A stretch of DNA of 64,000 nucleotides from Siphonodentalium dalli (GCA_032622095.1 CP136068.1:48850443-48914442), one strand, 5' to 3'. Shown: positions 1 to 12,639, numbered from the stretch's first letter. Program-made: numbers and translations. Notes: generated by a model from the letters alone, not told the origin.

Positions 1-1009
1 GTACATCAGAAATACAAACTTCGTTCTGTGGTGTATGATAGGGCACATTATGTATAGTTAGTCAGAAATTTTCGAGAAATGTGGTTGGTAAAAATTATTT
101 GCTGATTATTTTCTCATTTTGTCTGTTTTAGACCGTTAGTGTAAACCAGAAACGTCATTACACTAACGCACTTTATCATCATTTCAAGCAGGCAACACAT
201 GTATAGTTACGAAGATATGGCCATTTATTATGGTTATTCGCGTTCCTTGGCAACTTCGCAATTTTCGGAGTGCCGGGGAGGTTCTAGTTCTGAAAATAAA
301 AGCTTCATCTGAATTTTCGAGGCACAAACATGTGTATTTTTTCGCTCATTCTTCGGAACACTTCTTGAATATTCTCGGACGTAACCACTTTCATGGGGAA
401 TAATGATTCATATTATATTAAACACCCACGAAGAATAAATCGATGGAATGGGAGATTCATTGTGTTATATCTTTCTGATAGCTCAGCTGATAATCCTTAG
501 CGTTAGTGTAACAAGAAAACCATAGTCAGAAATGGTAACGCCACCAAGATCATATTATTAGCCATAAATATAAATCATAATATAAAATATAATGGTTACA
601 TGAATGGACCGCCTCCGAATTCCGTTAAGACAAGTAATTCTTCAAATTATTACAATGAACTACGGCTTATAAATTACTGCAGGTTTCTCATTCGCCACAC
701 CAGAATGCTTCTAAATGCGGATCAAAGCTAAGAGTGCATGGCACAGCCATTGTTCATAGACATTTTACAGATAGCGAGAATGATGCATGCTGGGAACGAA
801 AGTATCCACAGCAAAGCCATGTGCTTACGGCCGCATGCGTTTATTATAGGGGATTTATGGTGGGCCTATAAAACTAATTATAACTTTGTTATCTGTCATA
901 CTTTATGCGTGAAATTTTAAACATATATACCATGGACATATACCCCTTCCAGAATGTTGAAAAACATTTTCAGTTGCTCATCGTATTTTTATAGACGAAA
1001 TAGTCCGAA

Positions 1010-1735
1010 ATTTCAGAAAATTGCGCTAACTGCTCAATGTTTTAATGTGTTACAAAACGTCTGATAAAAATAGTTCTATCGGGAATATTCACACCATTTT
1101 TTTTCAGAGAACATAGAGTAAACATAGTCCTATCGGGATATCGTAAAGGAGATTAATTAAAACCCTCAGACTGCCGAAACTGACGACATTAAATTCGCTT
1201 TTTCGTGTCCCACGGAAATGAAACTTGTCTGTCCATTGATCACGTTATTTATTTGACATAGTATTTTGTTTCTGTTGTATTTGAACACTTGTTGCACGTG
1301 CAGGCTGCACGATCATAATAACTTCAACCGATAAGCGCCGACTGATACCCGCGCAACAGTTTGTCTCAAATAAATTGTTATCAACACGCAGGTTTATGGC
1401 CAGGGACATAAGCCGATTAAGTGTAATGTAATTTATCCATGAACTTGACTGAAAAATTGTGATTCTATCACCATTAGCCACGAAAATGGGACCTCTAAAC
1501 AGGCAAGTTTTATTTTCGGGGGACACGAACAAGCGAATTTATTGTCGGCAGTTTCGGCAGTCTGAGGGTTAATTAATCCCGAATTAAACGGAACTACTTT
1601 ACGATAGTCTGATGGGACTATGTTTACTCTATGCATGTTCTCTGAAAAAATAGTGTGAATATTCCAGATAGAACTCTTTTTACCAGACGTTGTGTAACAC
1701 CTTAAAACATTGAGCAGTTATAGCGCAAACCGAAA
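1010..1735. repeat. Inverted repeat (foldback), arms about 230-280 bp
   Basis: The left arm (about 1010-1240) and right arm (about 1455-1735) are reverse complements with moderate divergence. Shared blocks include the TGCTCAATGTTTTA stretch, the TCAGAGAACAT stretch and the CCTCAGACTGCCGAAACTG stretch. The spacer of about 200 bp has no recognisable gene. The small open frames here run through the arms and are not genes. The structure fits a non-autonomous foldback transposon. Confidence 0.7.
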
Positions 1736-3290
1736 TGTGTTGTCTTGCAAGATATCCCACCGCTTTAGCTAAATTTACCTTCCTACAATATCCATAAAGA
1801 GGATCATATATTATATACTCACGGTTTTAATTATAGAATATAAAATATATTGGTTTCGCGAATGACCAACTCAGAATTCCGTTAAAATAACAATAACAAC
1901 CAGCACCTATAACGAACCGTTTTACTGGACTTGGCCTACTTGTCGCGTAGTTCCGACTTTTAAATAAACGGAATTTCCAACTCTATAAATAAAAGCCCCA
2001 CAAGAATTCATTCGCCCTGTCCACCACGCAATATCAAAATCTCAGCAGCTAGATACACCACAGGTGGCGTAATGAGGATTTTGTTAGTGTAATGACGCAC
2101 CGTTAGTGTAATGATATTATATCCTCATGTTGGACAGTAGATGTCTGATGAAATGACCATGCGACACCAGTTGTGCATGTACATATTATACGATTCATAT
2201 TATAACCTTAGATATATGTTTTGGACAAAGCGCGGACATTATGATGAACAGAGAGGTATATTGCTGTCAGATGTGTAACAAGCCCATAGCTAATCCAATC
2301 CTTCTATTGATGGTCAGTGGTCGCTATTGACCACCAGTAGAAGGCTTTGATTTGGATTATCCCGTAGCCAGCTTTTATGGTGCGCGTATAGTGTAGAGTA
2401 AGAGGTTGTGCGTTTGGCCCCATCCTGCGGATTGGATCCTGTGATCCTCCCCCAGGGCCCCTTGGGAAAAATATGTGTATACTCAGTGCACCGAGAGCGA
2501 TTCTGGGCCTCAATTTCGAATCTCTAATTGAGAAAAACAACGATCAGTTTAAGGTGCCAACATAGAAGCTAAATTTCTGAGCGGCCTCCATCGGGGAACT
2601 TCACTGCTTTGATATGATTCTGGAGCCCATCATTGTCAATTTCGATTTTCTATAGTTCATTGAAAGTGCAATCAATTAAAGGTGTCAATGAAGCCAAATT
2701 GCGTCAGTGCATGGTGTGCGAAATAAGGGCCCCGGTGTGGGCCTTCTCTGGAATTTTTGTTGTAAATGTCAATGATCTGACAGCGATTCCGAACCCCATG
2801 TGAAACGTCAACTTCGAGTTTCTAACTCAGGAAAAATATAGAAGTTGAAAGGAGACCAGGGTTTCACGTTCTAGACTTATGAGTGTTCGCGAGAGTTAAT
2901 TCATGTGGATTGCCTTCTCCCTTAAAGTGCTTAAAAATCCTTTGAGCTTCCACTCCTCCCCTCTCTGGTGATAAAAGGGAACAACTGGATACATAATCGC
3001 GGAGACAACCTTCCCACCATTTATTACCGTCCCTGTCCGTCAAACACAAGTTAATTGTTACATGTATGTATCTTCGAGGGTGGGGATATTTTTCCCGGGT
3101 ATAAGTTGTCATAACATTTGCTCGCCTTCTCCACACGTAAACAGTGATGGGCGAAATCAGATACAGCTCAGGATATTTTGGTCCAAGAAACCTTATGAAG
3201 ATACAATCGAATTATTATGTGTGTTATATGATAATGACAACACTCTTCTCTTTTTTCGAAATTTAAATGACAACTTGGAACTAGGTATAT
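1736..3290. other. Non-coding stretch, no gene seen
   Basis: Only short frames occur and none shows a known domain. A weak direct copy of 590-640 (around GAATTCCGTTAA) sits at 1835-1895. Two copies of the GTTAGTGTAATG motif lie at 2082-2113. Confidence 0.5.
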
Positions 3291-3745
3291 TTGCAACTAA
3301 CCCGAATTGTTTCTGACCCCAGAAGGACCATGGCGCTGTTACATGGTGTAAATACCCAGGTGCCCATAGTTAGGCCGTGGACTCAGCTGCCTATATGTAT
3401 ATCATGCACATTGTCTGTAGTATATCATGGATTAATAGGATGTCCATATATGCACTTTAGGCTATGGACACATCGGACAGTTATGCCACGTATCCTCCTA
3501 CACATATAGATATTGGACCAATGCCCTATATAAAGATCATGGGTGGTGGTCCCTTTGAATATTCCATGAACCAATGCAACCATGATGCAGGCTGGCCATG
3601 GACCGAGTGTCATATATGTAGGTCGTGGGACACGGGTCGATAAAGGTATGGTATGACATTGTACCCAAGCATGAGCAGGTGACTATACGTAGGACATTTA
3701 TGGACCCAGCCCCGTATACATGATATTTCTACGTCATGGACCGAG
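3290..3745. repeat. Degenerate minisatellite-like block
   Basis: Variants of ATGGACC and CCTATATGTA recur at irregular spacing of roughly 35-45 bp. Decay is strong and the period is not exact. Confidence 0.35.
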
Positions 3746-3804
3746 AAAATTATGTTGACGATGCCTTTGTGGAAAGAAAAATAATTGTTTTCATCAGGTT
3801 TTCA

Positions 3805-4100
3805 TCGACAAAATGCTACATGGTGCAGTTTAATTTGTTAAAATTGCCATAATAGCAGTCATATGTACGTTTTTCGATTTCGGGTATGTCCCCTGCAACC
3901 GTTATCAACATTGTAAGTAATAAATATGGTAATTTTTCTGTCAGATCCACACTGACAACAACTATTATAATTATTTTCACCATAAAAATGATACATGGCC
4001 TATTTTAGTTTGTTAAAACTGCCATAATATCAGACATGACATATGTGCTTTTATTAGATGTTGGGCAGTTGCCTAGCAACAGTTGCTAAGGAAAGACCTG
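3805..4100 (+). repeat. Two diverged direct copies of a unit of about 170 bp
   Basis: The stretch with ATGCTACATGG, TTTGTTAAAATTGCCATAAT and AGCAGTCATATGTAC near 3812-3870 recurs at about 3985-4050 with substitutions. Non-coding. Confidence 0.5.
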
Positions 4101-4649
4101 CCGCCATTGCCTCCATATCTGAAAATGATGAGTAGTGCACGAGGAACATACATGCCAAGTTTCATGATTGTATCACATTTTGCACAATTGTTACACCATG
4201 ATCTTGGACTATAATGAAAACACGTTATTACACTAACGCAGCGTCATTACATTAACGCAAACAGCGTTAGTGTAATGACGCGTTAGTGTAATGACGATTT
4301 CGCGTTCATCATGTAATAACATATTTGAATATCGACAACCAAACCAATCAACTAGTTTATGAACACGCTTACCTCAGATGCTTTTATCAAAGCTGTTTAA
4401 TGTTCAGTCAATGCATATAGTATTTTAGTGTTCCGCGTTAGTGTAATGACAGTGAATAAATATACGGTACAAAATACGGCGATTCAAATGTTATTTTCCG
4501 TAAGAATTTCACGAATACTCAGGAAACATATTTTTTTATTGTTAACATGGAAGTTTCCGTTCACGTTGCGACAGATGTGATATACAACTGATACTAAAGG
4601 GAAACGTGGCAACACATTTCAAGCTCGCGTTAGTGTAACGATTCTGGAT

Positions 4650-6250
4650 CACGGGACAACGTTTTTGGGACAAATAAATAGCTTTTTGTAGAATGCTTCT
4701 TTGGTATCTATGTATAATTTTGGTGGTATTATATTCCTTGCAAAATTCCACACCAGAATGTGGATTTCGGTTTTGAATACACATCCGCCAGTGCATAAGA
4801 AAAATCGGAGAAATTGGGCTTGTCTGCTCTGGGACATGCAGTTTCGTGGTATATTGCCGGTTATCGTCATGCCTAAGACCCATACCGGAGTATGTTGTCA
4901 CTTAATTTTGGTATCTAATTAATGCCTGGAAGCTCAGTTTTAAAATGATGGCCATTTTACTTGCTCGTGATGAGCATTGCTTGTCTTGTGGTGAATTGTG
5001 CCCATTGGACAGTGTTTTGCTCAGTTACCGTAGAATCACCCATATATAGGGTATAAATGTAGGTTTCGTATTGTCCTGTCAAGGTAATGTCGCTAAGATA
5101 ATTAATATATGAGGTGAATGTTATAATAAATGTGGCAGATTGTCTCTTGAGCTAGAATCAGAGTCCTCAGCAGAGAATCGGAATCGGGAAATAACAAGTC
5201 AATCTCTGTGCATTTCGGTATTAGTTGTGTTTTACACACACTGATGGCCATTGACTATAATTTCATGATAGCACTATGAAACCCACGAAACACTGTTCTG
5301 ATGTTGTTTTTTTACGTTTTATGCCGCGATTGCTCGATAGAGAATCGGAATCGTCGCTGAAAAAATGTTCACGAAACTCGGTAGAGAACGAAATCGCCAG
5401 GAATAGTTCACCCACAGTGTGCTGGCATTCATCGGAGTGAGGGGTATAAAACTCATTCGGTGATCTGTGTCACGTTTGTGATATCCTTAAGCAACGCACC
5501 GTCGTTTTGCGGCACTAAACCTTTCGGTGTACGCGTTTTTTAGTCTTTTTTTGTTTGTTTTTTTTTTCTTTTAAATTTAGTCCTATACCGTGTTACAAAA
5601 TTTATTTAACATTCCTATGAGCACTTACCTGGATCGTGTTGAATAATGACACCATGACAACAGCGAGTTCATGTCGACTTAGTGAATACAACTAGGGGAC
5701 TGATCACTACTGACTAACTGACTTCGGTATGGTGCTATTAAATATTCCAGTTATCGGAAAATCAATATTACACATTTCAAGTTCGTGTGCACTGCGTCAA
5801 TATTAACTTGAATAATTGTGCTTAATTTGAGATATAACACAGCTTTACACGCATAAACGCTTTCCCGCCACTTACCGCTTCAGCTTTTGCCAAAACGTCA
5901 CACCTCTATCTCAGTAATAACCTTTGTTAGTCCTTAGAGCACAGTCCCATTGTTGCAATCGTTCCCTGATTTTTGGTAAAGCACACCAATTCCCAAGACT
6001 GGCGAAGGAATAGTTCAGTGATTATCCCATTGTTAGGCAATAGGCACACGCAACTCATAACAGACAAATCGCAACGGGCGCTTCAAAGTGGGACCAGTCC
6101 GTGTTGTTTCGAACATATCTATTCACATTCAACGGCGATCAGTTCATGTTAATCAGAGTGTTGGGCGTGGCTAACCGACTATTGTGTTCAATCGCGGCCA
6201 CATTTCCAGTTGATTGCATTATGTGGGATCAATTGTGCTCTAAGTCGGTC
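4650..6250. other. Non-coding stretch
   Basis: Overlapping short frames on both strands at 4542-4922 are mutual shadows with no domain. AGAATCGGAATCG recurs at 5172 and 5338. No RNA gene or protein family is recognisable. Confidence 0.5.
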
Positions 6251-6254
6251 AGAG

Positions 6255-6333
6255 CACGCGAATAGTTCTTTACCAGAATAAATCTCGTCTTCGACTCGAT
6301 TGATTATGGTAAAGAACAATTCTTGTGCTCTAA
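6255..6333. repeat. Imperfect hairpin, AGAGCAC ends
   Basis: AGAGCAC plus GTTCTTTACC on the left pairs with GGTAAAGAAC plus GTGCTCT on the right, around a loop of about 13 bp. A related AGAGCACA and GGTAAAGCAC stretch lies at 5936-5985. It is probably a MITE relic. Confidence 0.5.
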
Positions 6334-6598
6334 CCCTTACTAGTAATAATAAGACATTTAATTTGACTTTCTCTTTGATCTACATATACGATGAAGAAAT
6401 AGCGAGCTGTGTCCGTGTGATACTAACACAACTTATATTGACAATAAATTCAACGAAATATATAACAGAGCAATGAAGCGCCATATATAGAGAGAGCGCA
6501 AGCATTTCGTCGTCTAAACAGGACAACGTCAGCCAGAGAGCAGCGTGAGCATAGATTCTCACATTCAGCTATACAATGTAAATATACATAGGCATTGT

Positions 6599-6790
6599 TT
6601 AACCCTTTCATGAAGGGAGCTGCGCTGGTGCAGCATTAAAGATCATGTATCAGTGCAGTCGCATGTATAACAGAATGCACTGGCTTACAATGTCATGGTA
6701 AATATTGTTTGGCCAATGTATTTTCTTATATATGCGAGGCTCCCTGTTGGATGTATAAGGGAATGCATTGGCTCCAGTCATGGGTGGGTT
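6599..6790. mobile_element. Degenerate relic of the TATATATGCGAG hairpin MITE
   Basis: Starts near TTAACCCTTTCATG, resembling the TTAA-flanked end of the intact element at 60083. Contains GGCCAATG, CTTATATATGCGAGG, GCTCCCTG and AATGCATTGGC blocks shared with the copies at 10.7, 11.1 and 60.1-60.3 kb. The second end is not recognisable. Closest match to the relic at 62356-62500. Confidence 0.45.
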
Positions 6791-7477
6791 TACCATTTCT
6801 ATACTAAATACCCATTGAAAAATAATTCCCTTAGGATATATCCAGATAATAAGTTCAATAAACGATATTTTCCTCCAATGATTAGATATTTCTCTGCACT
6901 TTTATTATCTTTTCGTACCTCTGTCGTCTGATCATTTTTCCTGAAAACCCCTCCAGATGAATAATAGACTATTCCAATATATATATAGGGCTAAAAGAGA
7001 CACCCAGTTATCAAATATCCACACATGTACCCTATGATTTTGCCGAAGATACATATGTTGTTCCCACACAATTGGTCAACAATCCCAATTTTAGTGTGGT
7101 CTTCGTCGGTTCGTCGTGCACATTAAAGCCAAATGGAGGTTTGCGCTCCAAAATACACATAATAATAATAATATTCGATTATGAATGTTCCCGGTATCGA
7201 GATACATGTATCGGTCGATACAAACCTGCACTATTCTACGAGCATCAATTATATGTCACAGAAAGACACATCTAGGTTCTAAACAATACAACAGTCTCAT
7301 AACCCAATAGTCGTGCCCCGATCAAAAACTGTGCCCTTTTTATTCATCGCAATTCTTAAATCGGAAGCGGAAAGTCCGGAAAAGGTATATATTGAATTTT
7401 GTTTAATTCCACGATCTACTTTCTCTTCCACTTCTTGATCATCTAACGTATGAAAATTAGGTAGTACCATAAAAATG

Positions 7478-8045
7478 TTGCCATAAATGTTAAATTAGGT
7501 GGTGTCATAAACGTTAAATTAGGTGGTGCCATAAACGTTAAATTGGGTGGTGCCATAAACGTTAACTTAGGTGGTGCTATAAACGTTAAATTAGGTGGTG
7601 CCATAAACGTTAAATTATGTTGTGCCATAAACGTTAAATTATGTGGTGCCATAAACGTTAAATTATGTGGTGCCATAAACGTTAAATTATGTGGTGCCAT
7701 AAACGATAAAATAGGTGGTGCCATAAACGTTAAATTAGGTGGTGCCATAAACTTTAAAATATGTGGTGCCATAAACGTTAAATTAGGTGGTGCCATAAAC
7801 GTTAAATTAGGTGTTGCCATAAACGTTAAATTAAGTGGTGCCATAAATGTTAAATTATGTGGTGCCATAAACGATAAAATAGGTGGTGCCATAAACGTTA
7901 AATTATGTGGTGCCATAAACGTTAAAATAGGTGGTGCCATAAACTTTAAATTAGGTGGTGCCATAAACGTTAAATTATGTGGTGCCATAAACGTTAAATT
8001 AGGTGGTGCCATAAACGTTAAATTAGGTGGTGCCATAAACGTTTC
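7478..8045. repeat. 24-bp minisatellite, about 23 copies
   Basis: The unit GGTGGTGCCATAAACGTTAA plus ATTA repeats head to tail with scattered substitutions (for example TTAGG/TTATG and AACGTT/AACGAT). Because 24 is a multiple of 3 and the unit lacks stops in one frame of each strand, long frames open on both strands: an 8-residue GAINVKLG-type repeat on + and MAPPNLTF-type on minus. These need no coding explanation. Confidence 0.95.
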
Positions 8046-8591
8046 GGAGCGACGACAGCCATGGATATTCTTCCCATTGTATACAGTTTCGATTGGTACG
8101 CGATGGCTGACCAAAATAATGAAGCCGCCCAAACGAAACGAGGAATTCGGTCGGAAATCTTTTGCGTAGGTCTGTTTTGAGATATCTCGGACCATGTTAT
8201 GTGAACATAATGCTGGGGTTCGAACGAGCCATGTCCGTTTAATTCACATTAATTGAAAACGTTATCAGATTTCGCAAGTCTGAAAGTTTTTAAAAAGGTA
8301 AAGCACGGAATTTAAAATTAAAATGTAAAAGTCCCCCCCCCCCCCTATTCGTCATGTGCCTGTTTCCTTAAAAAACGATGCTCGTGAATTTGCACATGTA
8401 GACCTATACACTTTTAAGTACGCGTGTCCGTATTGTGCGTAATTTGAAATGCGTAGATTCTGTCATAAATTCAAACAACGGCACGTATCTAGGACAAGAC
8501 AAGGACCAGTATGAGTGTTTTCTATTTGAGCCGTAAAATATGCATTATTAAAACCCCAGGTCACATGAAGCACCTATATACGTAGGTACAT

Positions 8592-8870
8592 GTGTACTAT
8601 ACCTGTCCCATGTTAAATACAAAAATATTGGTACTCTGGTGTGCCTGTCCATGTACTTCACAGAGTGCTTGTCCATGTAGTAGCATGCACTCCGGGGTAC
8701 CAAATATCCATGTGCATGCACTATGTGCAGAACCTGTCCAGCTACTTTGGAGTTCATGTCCAGGTACTCCAGAGTACATGTACATGGACACGAACTGCCG
8801 ATTACCTGCCCAGGTACTCCGGTGTACCTGCCCAGGAACCTGTACTGGTACTATGGGGTACCTAATTGGG
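8592..8870. repeat. Degenerate GTACTCCGGTGTACCTGTCC repeats
   Basis: GGTACTCC, CTGTCCATGTAC and CCAGGTACTCC variants recur at roughly 20-45 bp. Several short frames on both strands cross the block and share the repetitive composition, so I treat them as repeat shadows. Confidence 0.5.
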
Positions 8871-8899
8871 ATAGTATTCTTTCCCATGCACGTGGAGTA

Positions 8900-9598
8900 A
8901 AATTGATCTGAAATAATCGACTGAATTAGTGTGAAATTAAAGTAAACATTATAAATTAGACACAACAAGCTTTTAAATTAGTCAGACTTGGCTGAAAACT
9001 CGATGTTTCCCAGCCATTCCACCACATTTTCACATGACCAAATTCGATTCGGCAGATGATATTAAGCCGCCATGTTTTTGTTTTCTTCAATGTAAAATAT
9101 AGGCTTTAATACTTATGATAATATACCGACAGCGTGAGTTGCTACCAGTAGTGTACCGTGAATTATAATCCACTTGTGCCAATATACCCCCTGAAACTCT
9201 CAAATATTTGATTATCGATAAACTGTCGCAAAGTGTAGTCCGGTTCACCGCTTCAATGTTAGATATTCCTACGAGCCAATATTGAAGGCATCTGACTTCC
9301 TAGTCCATGGCCCATCCAGCTCCGCGCACTGTTCTGGTCATCTCCATGACGTCACGCTTACGCAGTACATGCCGACGACGTCACAGAGTAGATGCATAGA
9401 TCTGGCGTCCGGTCTACTGACTTACATGCATCAGAACACTATCAGTAACAGTCACATATAGTTGAATTGTTCAAGACAGTTATAGCAAACTCCGTAATAA
9501 CCGGGCGCTAAACCATAAAATAATTAGATCGGACCTAATTAACAGGACACCTTGGTGAGCTGTTATCGATAATAAAGAGCGTTCTCAATCATGAGCTT
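8900..9598. other. Non-coding stretch
   Basis: No domain-bearing frame, RNA gene or clear repeat was recognised. Confidence 0.4.
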
Positions 9599-9852
9599 TT
9601 ATGACCGTTTTCGACGTTTAATTTTGCCTGGTAAGAAGAAACTTTGATTAGGATATTCTGAATTATTTGGTGTCAAATCGGAACGTATATCAGTAATTGG
9701 CATGACTTGTACTTTCGTCGCAGAGAACCTTGGGTCGATGGTGTGGGCTATCGACGTGACTGATGCCACAGTGGAAGGCGTGTGGAGATCGCATGGTAGC
9801 AGGCTGGTGACGTGGACGGTATGGACACCGCTGGCGACAACCAACTCTATAC
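9599..9852 (-). CDS. Possible terminal exon, unknown product
   Basis: On the minus strand, an acceptor-like site (a pyrimidine-containing stretch ending ATTGTCAG) precedes an open frame of about 84 codons ending in TAA. Entry phase would be 1. The translation is mixed-composition and polar, and its C-terminus is basic (GKIKRRKRS), as in a cytoplasmic tail or nuclear protein. No family is recognised, no partner exon was found upstream on the minus strand, and no clear poly-A signal follows. It may be chance. Confidence 0.2.
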
Positions 9853-10065
9853 CTGACAATTGTATAAAGTTGTGAAGATTAAAAAATACTGAGTACATGT
9901 ACATTGAATATTTTATTCGCTCGACCTTTACTCTGTGTGTGCTATTTACATAAAGTACTACAAATCCCAATCTAAACCCCAAATGCGTTACAGCATACAC
10001 AAGAGCACGACAATCATATACATAACATTTTCTACACTAAATAATCATTGACGAGTAGTACCCTT

Positions 10066-10142
10066 AGGAAATGTTCAGAAAAAAGTTCAACAAATTACCA
10101 TAGTTCGTGTGTTGAACTTATTAACGAAACATTTCCCTTCGA
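10066..10142. repeat. Small hairpin
   Basis: GGAAATGTT and AAGTTCAACA on the left pair with TGTTGAACTT and AACATTTCC on the right. Confidence 0.45.
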
Positions 10143-10630
10143 TGAATATGAATCCTTCTGAGCTTCAGTTTTCTTTTCGTTTTCCTGTCATCAGTTGATC
10201 AATAGCATAAAGCTAATGCACTCTCCAACATTCAGATCTGTGTCGATAGTGGTGTGCATCTCATTTACATACCAGTATGGTACACACCGTTTGTCAACAG
10301 GCAAGAGAACAGTAATTATAGTTACTGTTCTTCTGCTAGAATTACAGCGTGGCTGTTCGAAATATTCGAGTCAAAATTAGTACTATACGCATATGTGCCC
10401 GTGTGAACTCAGAAAATACAGATAGTTGCATATACATTGTATATCACATATATAGTACATATCACGTGACTTTCTCGCATTATGATTGGCTGCACACTGC
10501 TATGCTATTCTACGAATCCTACATGCCTACTCTACTTTTTCTATTTAGTTACAAACTGCGCAATCAGGTTGCCGCCTGAAGATAGGCCAATCTGAAACTA
10601 TATAAGTTGTACGCTACTTGTTGCACTATA

Positions 10631-10948
10631 TGTGACCCGCCATATCAAATCCAGTCGTAAGTCGGGATTTTTTTTACCCTGTGCCAATGCATTCTCTTAT
10701 ATATGCGAGTCGACCATATGTCGCCTCGCATATATAAGAGAATGCATTGGCCTAACAATTTTTTAATAATTTTTTCTTGTATTCTTTAACAATTTTATAA
10801 TTTCACCCATACAGAGCCCCAGACAAACATGAGCAGATGACACTCTTCTATATGCTTCTATATATGTGTGGGGCTCCCTGCAGGGTAATGGATGTTTTTT
10901 ATTTTATGTCCTAAAAACTTACGACTGGATTTGATATGGCGGGTCACA
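10631..10948. mobile_element. TA-flanked MITE with 32-34 bp terminal inverted repeats
   Basis: The ends TGTGACCCGCCATATCAAAT... (left) and ...ATTTGATATGGCGGGTCACA (right) are exact reverse complements for about 32 bp and are flanked by TA on both sides, suggesting a Tc1/mariner-type target site. Inside is a near-perfect hairpin at about 10680-10755 (TGCCAATGCATTCTC arms, TATATATGCGAG). No transposase is encoded, so it would be non-autonomous. Confidence 0.8.
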
Positions 10949-11117
10949 TATGTTTATCATTAGATTTATTGGAAGTCTTTAAGTCCAAACACTGGTGTTT
11001 TGATGTTTATAATTTGTTCAAACTCAGTTTCATTACATTTCTATCAGACAACCGTCTATTAATAACTACTTATTGGCTGTAGTAATAACCAGTGGTTGGC
11101 TGTAGTAAAAACTACTG

Positions 11118-11320
11118 ATTTTTTTTACCCTGTGCCAATGCATTCTCTTATATATGCGAGTCGACCATAGGTCGCCTCGCATATATAAGAGAATGCATTG
11201 GCCTAACAATTTTTTATCATGTTTTTTAAATAAATGTTTCTTACAATTTTTAGGACATAAAATAAAAAACACCCATTACCCTGCAGGGAGCCCCACACAT
11301 ATATAGAAGCATATATATAA
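11118..11320. mobile_element. Partial second copy of the hairpin MITE
   Basis: Repeats the TTTTTTTACCCTGTGCCAAT hairpin segment (11118-11205). It then carries the segment of 10851-10911 in inverted orientation (GACATAAAATAAAAAACACC, CCCTGCAGGGAGCCCC) at about 11250-11310. The TIRs of the first copy are absent here. Confidence 0.7.
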
Positions 11321-11833
11321 CCACTTACAAATTTGTGGAGCCAATCGTTGATTGTAAGCGACAAAAATGATATACGAGCGAAGAAGACAATAAGTGTATT
11401 GGAACTGCTCGGTCTTGCACTAACAAGCAAAAACAATTCCCAGATATTCACAACACTGAAGTCTTAATCAAATGGTTTGATCAGCACCCGCAACTCTGAT
11501 CAGGATTTTAAATACAACTTTTATTTGTACCCATATCATGTATGTTACACACAATGTCGATGTCCGGATGAACCGTTAGACTTTCATCTGTCCGCATTTG
11601 CATAACATCAATTCAATTCAATTTATTTGATACTCTCATCGTATAACAATACATATTGAGAAGAAATGTGTTATAGTGCATGCAATTCACAATTATGTGT
11701 ATGAATATATGTACATATTGGGAATTAAACGGGTTATTTGTGTATTCATAAGAAAGGTTGGCGTAATTTGGCAGCCATGTGCATATATTTCGTCAGGGGA
11801 TGGGATGGATAGGGGGTAACATGTTGTTAAGCC

Positions 11834-12160
11834 TCAGGAGTGGTTTATTTCACGCTGGGCTTTTTTGATAAATATTGATAGTTTTTTCATAGCTTTTGTA
11901 CCGCTAGAGTTAAATAGTTCATGAAATTTTATTACCTTTGATCGACTGTAGTAGTACGGTTTGATATATTTCAATCTCAGATCTCTTAACTGCGGGCAGA
12001 TGAGACTGGTGTGGTATTCGTCACCAAGCGCTTCCATACATAAGGTGAATTTCCTATCGGAATACGGGGTATTTATCCACGAACCAGTTTCCACTGTCAA
12101 TCCGAAGCGATACCTTGAGTATGTTGTATGGGAACGTGTTCATGTGTTATATGCAGCTTT
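11834..12160 (-). pseudogene. Non-LTR retrotransposon ORF2 C-terminal fragment
   Basis: The minus-strand frame reads a pattern typical of the C-terminus of LINE polyproteins (CR1/L2-like or related clades): an N-terminal NTPYSDRKFTLC stretch, then GDEYHTSLICPQLRDLR with the conserved Cys-His spacing, then YIKPYYYSRSKVIKFHELF and a basic helix. Only this tail of about 100 residues remains; no RT core or endonuclease lies upstream on the minus strand. It is a 5'-truncated dead copy. Confidence 0.75.
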
Positions 12161-12456
12161 GTGATGACACACTCATCAACTATTTAGGTTTGTTGTATCG
12201 ATTGGTTCATCGGCTCAGAAAATATTAACACTGACACTCTACCACATAGGCGTGCATGTTGTTATCCAAGATATCAAAGAGGAGTAATTCTACATAATGT
12301 ACTACTATCATGTTCTGTCTCAAGATACCCTTTATGTGCATAGCTGTGTTGTACATTTCGGTTGTTTGTAGACAATGTATCTTACCAATGACTAGCTTAG
12401 AATCAAATTGACACATCCACTCCATAGATATATATATGCTAATACATAAGAAATGA

Positions 12457-12593
12457 ACGGCGGTTTCAATGTGGTCATGGGATTTTGACCGCGAGAAAAA
12501 TTCAGCAAACTGCATGAACCCCGAAGCGGTCCATGCGGAGTTTGCTGATTTTTTATCGCGGTCAAAACCCATGACCACGTTGAATCCGCCGTT
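12457..12593. mobile_element. Near-palindromic hairpin element
   Basis: AACGGCGG, TGTGGTCATGG and TTTTGACCGCGA on the left pair with the right arm TCGCGGTCAAAA, CCATGACCAC and CCGCCGTT. The inner AGCAAACT/AGTTTGCT blocks also pair, leaving a loop of about 30 bp. Confidence 0.8.
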
Positions 12594-12639
12594 TATTATT
12601 TATATTTATATACTTACGTTCTTTAAAACACTTCTCCAA

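Larger units (their letters stand above)
133..4640. repeat. Dispersed 16-bp motif CGTTAGTGTAATGACG, single and clustered
   Basis: The motif, or a 1-2 base variant, occurs on + at 133, 501, 2082, 2101, 4265, 4281, 4436 and 4627, and inverted at 153, 4223 and 4242. The set at 4223-4296 is two inverted copies followed by two direct copies, so it can fold into a hairpin; the pair at 133-169 is also inverted. One further copy lies at 42940. I read it as a recurrent repeat or protein-binding motif of a degraded transposon covering the first 4.6 kb. Its function is unknown. Confidence 0.6.

Noticed and set aside
7478-8045. CRISPR array
   Set aside because: Repeats are contiguous without unique spacers and the DNA is clearly animal nuclear.
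7443-8195. 250-codon minus-strand and 208-codon plus-strand frames
   Set aside because: Both are produced by the 24-bp minisatellite whose period is a multiple of three; no splice or start context supports them.
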